Part shown: piece by piece, positions 62,650 through 64,000 of the stretch
Layout of the letters: each line of letters starts with the position of its first letter
Numbering within the stretch: the stretch's first letter is position 1
Source: Maea johnstoni
Taxonomy: Eukaryota > Annelida > Polychaeta > Spionida > Magelonidae
Length of the DNA: 64,000 nucleotides
Assembly: GCA_963942565.1 (NCBI GenBank)
Contig: OZ012690.1
Coordinates: 41,603,338-41,667,337, forward strand
Reading direction: 5' to 3'
Program-made: the position numbers and the translations under genes
Notes under the pieces: generated by a model
What the model saw: the letters and a program-made list of their open reading frames with translations, nothing else
Databases searched by the model: none
Told to the model about the DNA's origin: nothing

Positions 62650-62880
62650 TATCCCATTAATGCTTAAGAGTTCCTATAACAATTGTTTTCTTGATCTATG
62701 ATACTTTTGATAATAACTTAAGAATTAAGAATGATTTGAAAAATTATTTGAAAGAGCATTGTTGGTTAGGTTCTGAATAACACTTTTCCTTCAAATATTT
62801 TGCCAAATGTGCTTTTGTCTTCAAGATTTAATTAAAATGGCCAGGCTGTTTTTGGCCACAGTGAGCATCAATGGGTGAAA
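62650..62880. mobile_element. MITE family A copy
   Basis: TTTATCCCATTAATGCTTAA ... GAGCATCAATGGGTGAA; AAATTATTTGAAAGAG and CCTTCAAATATTTTGCC inside. Confidence 0.75.
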
Positions 62881-63517
62881 ACAAGTTCCCAAGTTCCATG
62901 ACTACACCTGTAGATTTCAATATCAATACATCCACTAAAATAACTTTTCCCAGAAGTGTTTCGCATTCCATGAAAATAGAAGAAACTATGTTCTCCAATC
63001 ACCATGGGAACAATATAAAAGGACTCGACCCTAAACCACAAACCCCCTTCCGAAATCCAGAAGCAGTAGACGATAGATCCGTTATTAGAGTAAATCCAGT
63101 GACAAATCTGACAGTCCACAATTTCTTAAACGCTGATAAATTGATTCTGTTCCTCTGTGGTAATTCCAAGACTTGATAAGTCAGCATACAGTCCTCAAGG
63201 CTTGATTAGCTTTAAGTGGTAAATCCATCATAGCGTGATTATTGATATTATGCACAATCAGATGTCGTGGTAAGCGGCTCCAGAGCTACTAGGAGTAGTC
63301 CCTGGCACAACGCCTTCTTCTACTCTCAGCTTTCAGCTCTAAACTCCCACTGAGTGGCATACTCTATTGCTGCGCGCACACGCTCATACACACACACACA
63401 GCAACACAATAACCCATTGACAACATATACGTAGATAACATCATTAGAACCCATTCTCAAATCGTCATAGCCCTATCTGAGATCTTATAGCCCTAGCATT
63501 GCAGAATCCTGCAGTCC
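62881..63517. other. Intergenic, nothing recognised
   Basis: Overlapping open frames of about 80-100 codons on both strands (62868-63187) have no recognisable domain or splice context and look accidental. Confidence 0.4.
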
Positions 63518-63845
63518 TACTGTAGCAGGGGCTTAGCCGTAATGCGTCCAGCGTGTCATTTGGACACGCAGAACACTGTTTTTTGACAGTTTGGACACCC
63601 AAAATTTTATGTCAGAATTTGCTGAAGATTACTTTTCTTAGAAGATAGAAGATGTAGAAGCTGTAGTGTCACTTTTATAAGACACACAAAGCAGTATCTG
63701 GCCTAAAAAAGCAAAATCTGTAAAGGTATAGGGTCTATCTTATTAGTAGTATGTATTTCGTCCCACACTTTGGACACGCAAAAGTCTATGAAACCTCTAT
63801 TTGGACACCCTGTTTCCAAATATCGGCTAAGACCCTGTACTGTAG
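63518..63845. mobile_element. hAT-type MITE with perfect 8-bp target duplication
   Basis: TACTGTAG (63518-63525), CAGGGGCTTAGCCG ... CGGCTAAGACCCTG (63526-63837), TACTGTAG (63838-63845). The 312-bp interior repeats TTTGGACACGCA/TTTGGACACCC. An 8-bp duplication with CAGGG/CCCTG ends is diagnostic for hAT. No transposase, so non-autonomous. Confidence 0.92.
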
Positions 63846-64000
63846 TCTTTTTTCCAAAGTTGTAAGCTATCTTTTCTGTTATATTTCATTGTGGAGCTGT
63901 ACTAATAGGACAACTGATGTGTCAAGTGGTGTCTACAACTGATCATATTCTTGATATTCCGCTCAGCATGATCTTAAAATGTCACTTTACTTATAGCCAG

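Noticed and set aside
62868-63187. Small genes on both strands
   Set aside because: Overlapping opposite-strand frames without recognisable domain, codon signal or splice sites.

Overview
This window is nuclear DNA of an animal, most likely an invertebrate bilaterian. Three genes can be identified by protein similarity, all split by many short to medium introns with GT-AG (once GC-AG) borders. A fourth multi-exon gene is not recognised. The large intronic and intergenic space is filled with short non-autonomous DNA transposons, minisatellites, AT-rich microsatellites, a CR1/L2-like LINE fragment and tRNA-derived SINEs. I cannot name the species. The mix would fit an invertebrate deuterostome such as a lancelet, echinoderm or hemichordate, but that is a guess.

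Layout. (1) 2-10522, plus strand: the 3' part of a Dachsous-type giant cadherin (about 16 cadherin repeats, one membrane segment and a full cytoplasmic tail), followed by a long presumed 3' UTR to about 13.4 kb. (2) 15770-30870, minus strand: a complete 12-exon acid ceramidase gene (389 residues), tail-to-tail with the cadherin. Its introns hold a LINE end, four minisatellites and many MITEs. (3) 31889-42117, plus strand: a complete 3-exon ATOX1 copper chaperone (68 residues), head-to-head with acid ceramidase across about 1 kb that carries MITF/TFE-like E-boxes. Its second intron holds a 6.9-kb near-palindrome flanked by TTAA. (4) 50914-56444, minus strand: a 4-exon gene for an unrecognised, probably cytosolic 650-residue protein with acidic and serine-rich stretches, a helical segment and repeated SPKGS...RRRHxSAP...PL(I/L) modules. 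(5) 56.5-64 kb: no gene seen, only repeats.

The genes are not an operon and have no common pathway. Dachsous is a planar-polarity and Hippo-pathway adhesion ligand, acid ceramidase a lysosomal hydrolase and ATOX1 a copper carrier.

Two themes deserve attention. First, at least five unrelated element families share the target site TTAA (piggyBac/Kolobok style), from 0.2-kb MITEs present about every 3 kb to the 6.9-kb palindrome, and one foldback sits inside a MITE so relative ages can be read. Second, exon edges in two unrelated genes have been copied in tandem. Acid ceramidase exon 10 donor (about 4 copies), acid ceramidase last exon (2 copies), the unknown gene's exon 2 donor (4 copies) and its exon 4 acceptor (3 copies at exactly 116 bp) all create spare splice sites. 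In the last case the extra copies are open, 54-nt, phase-0 cassettes. I saw no virus-like element.
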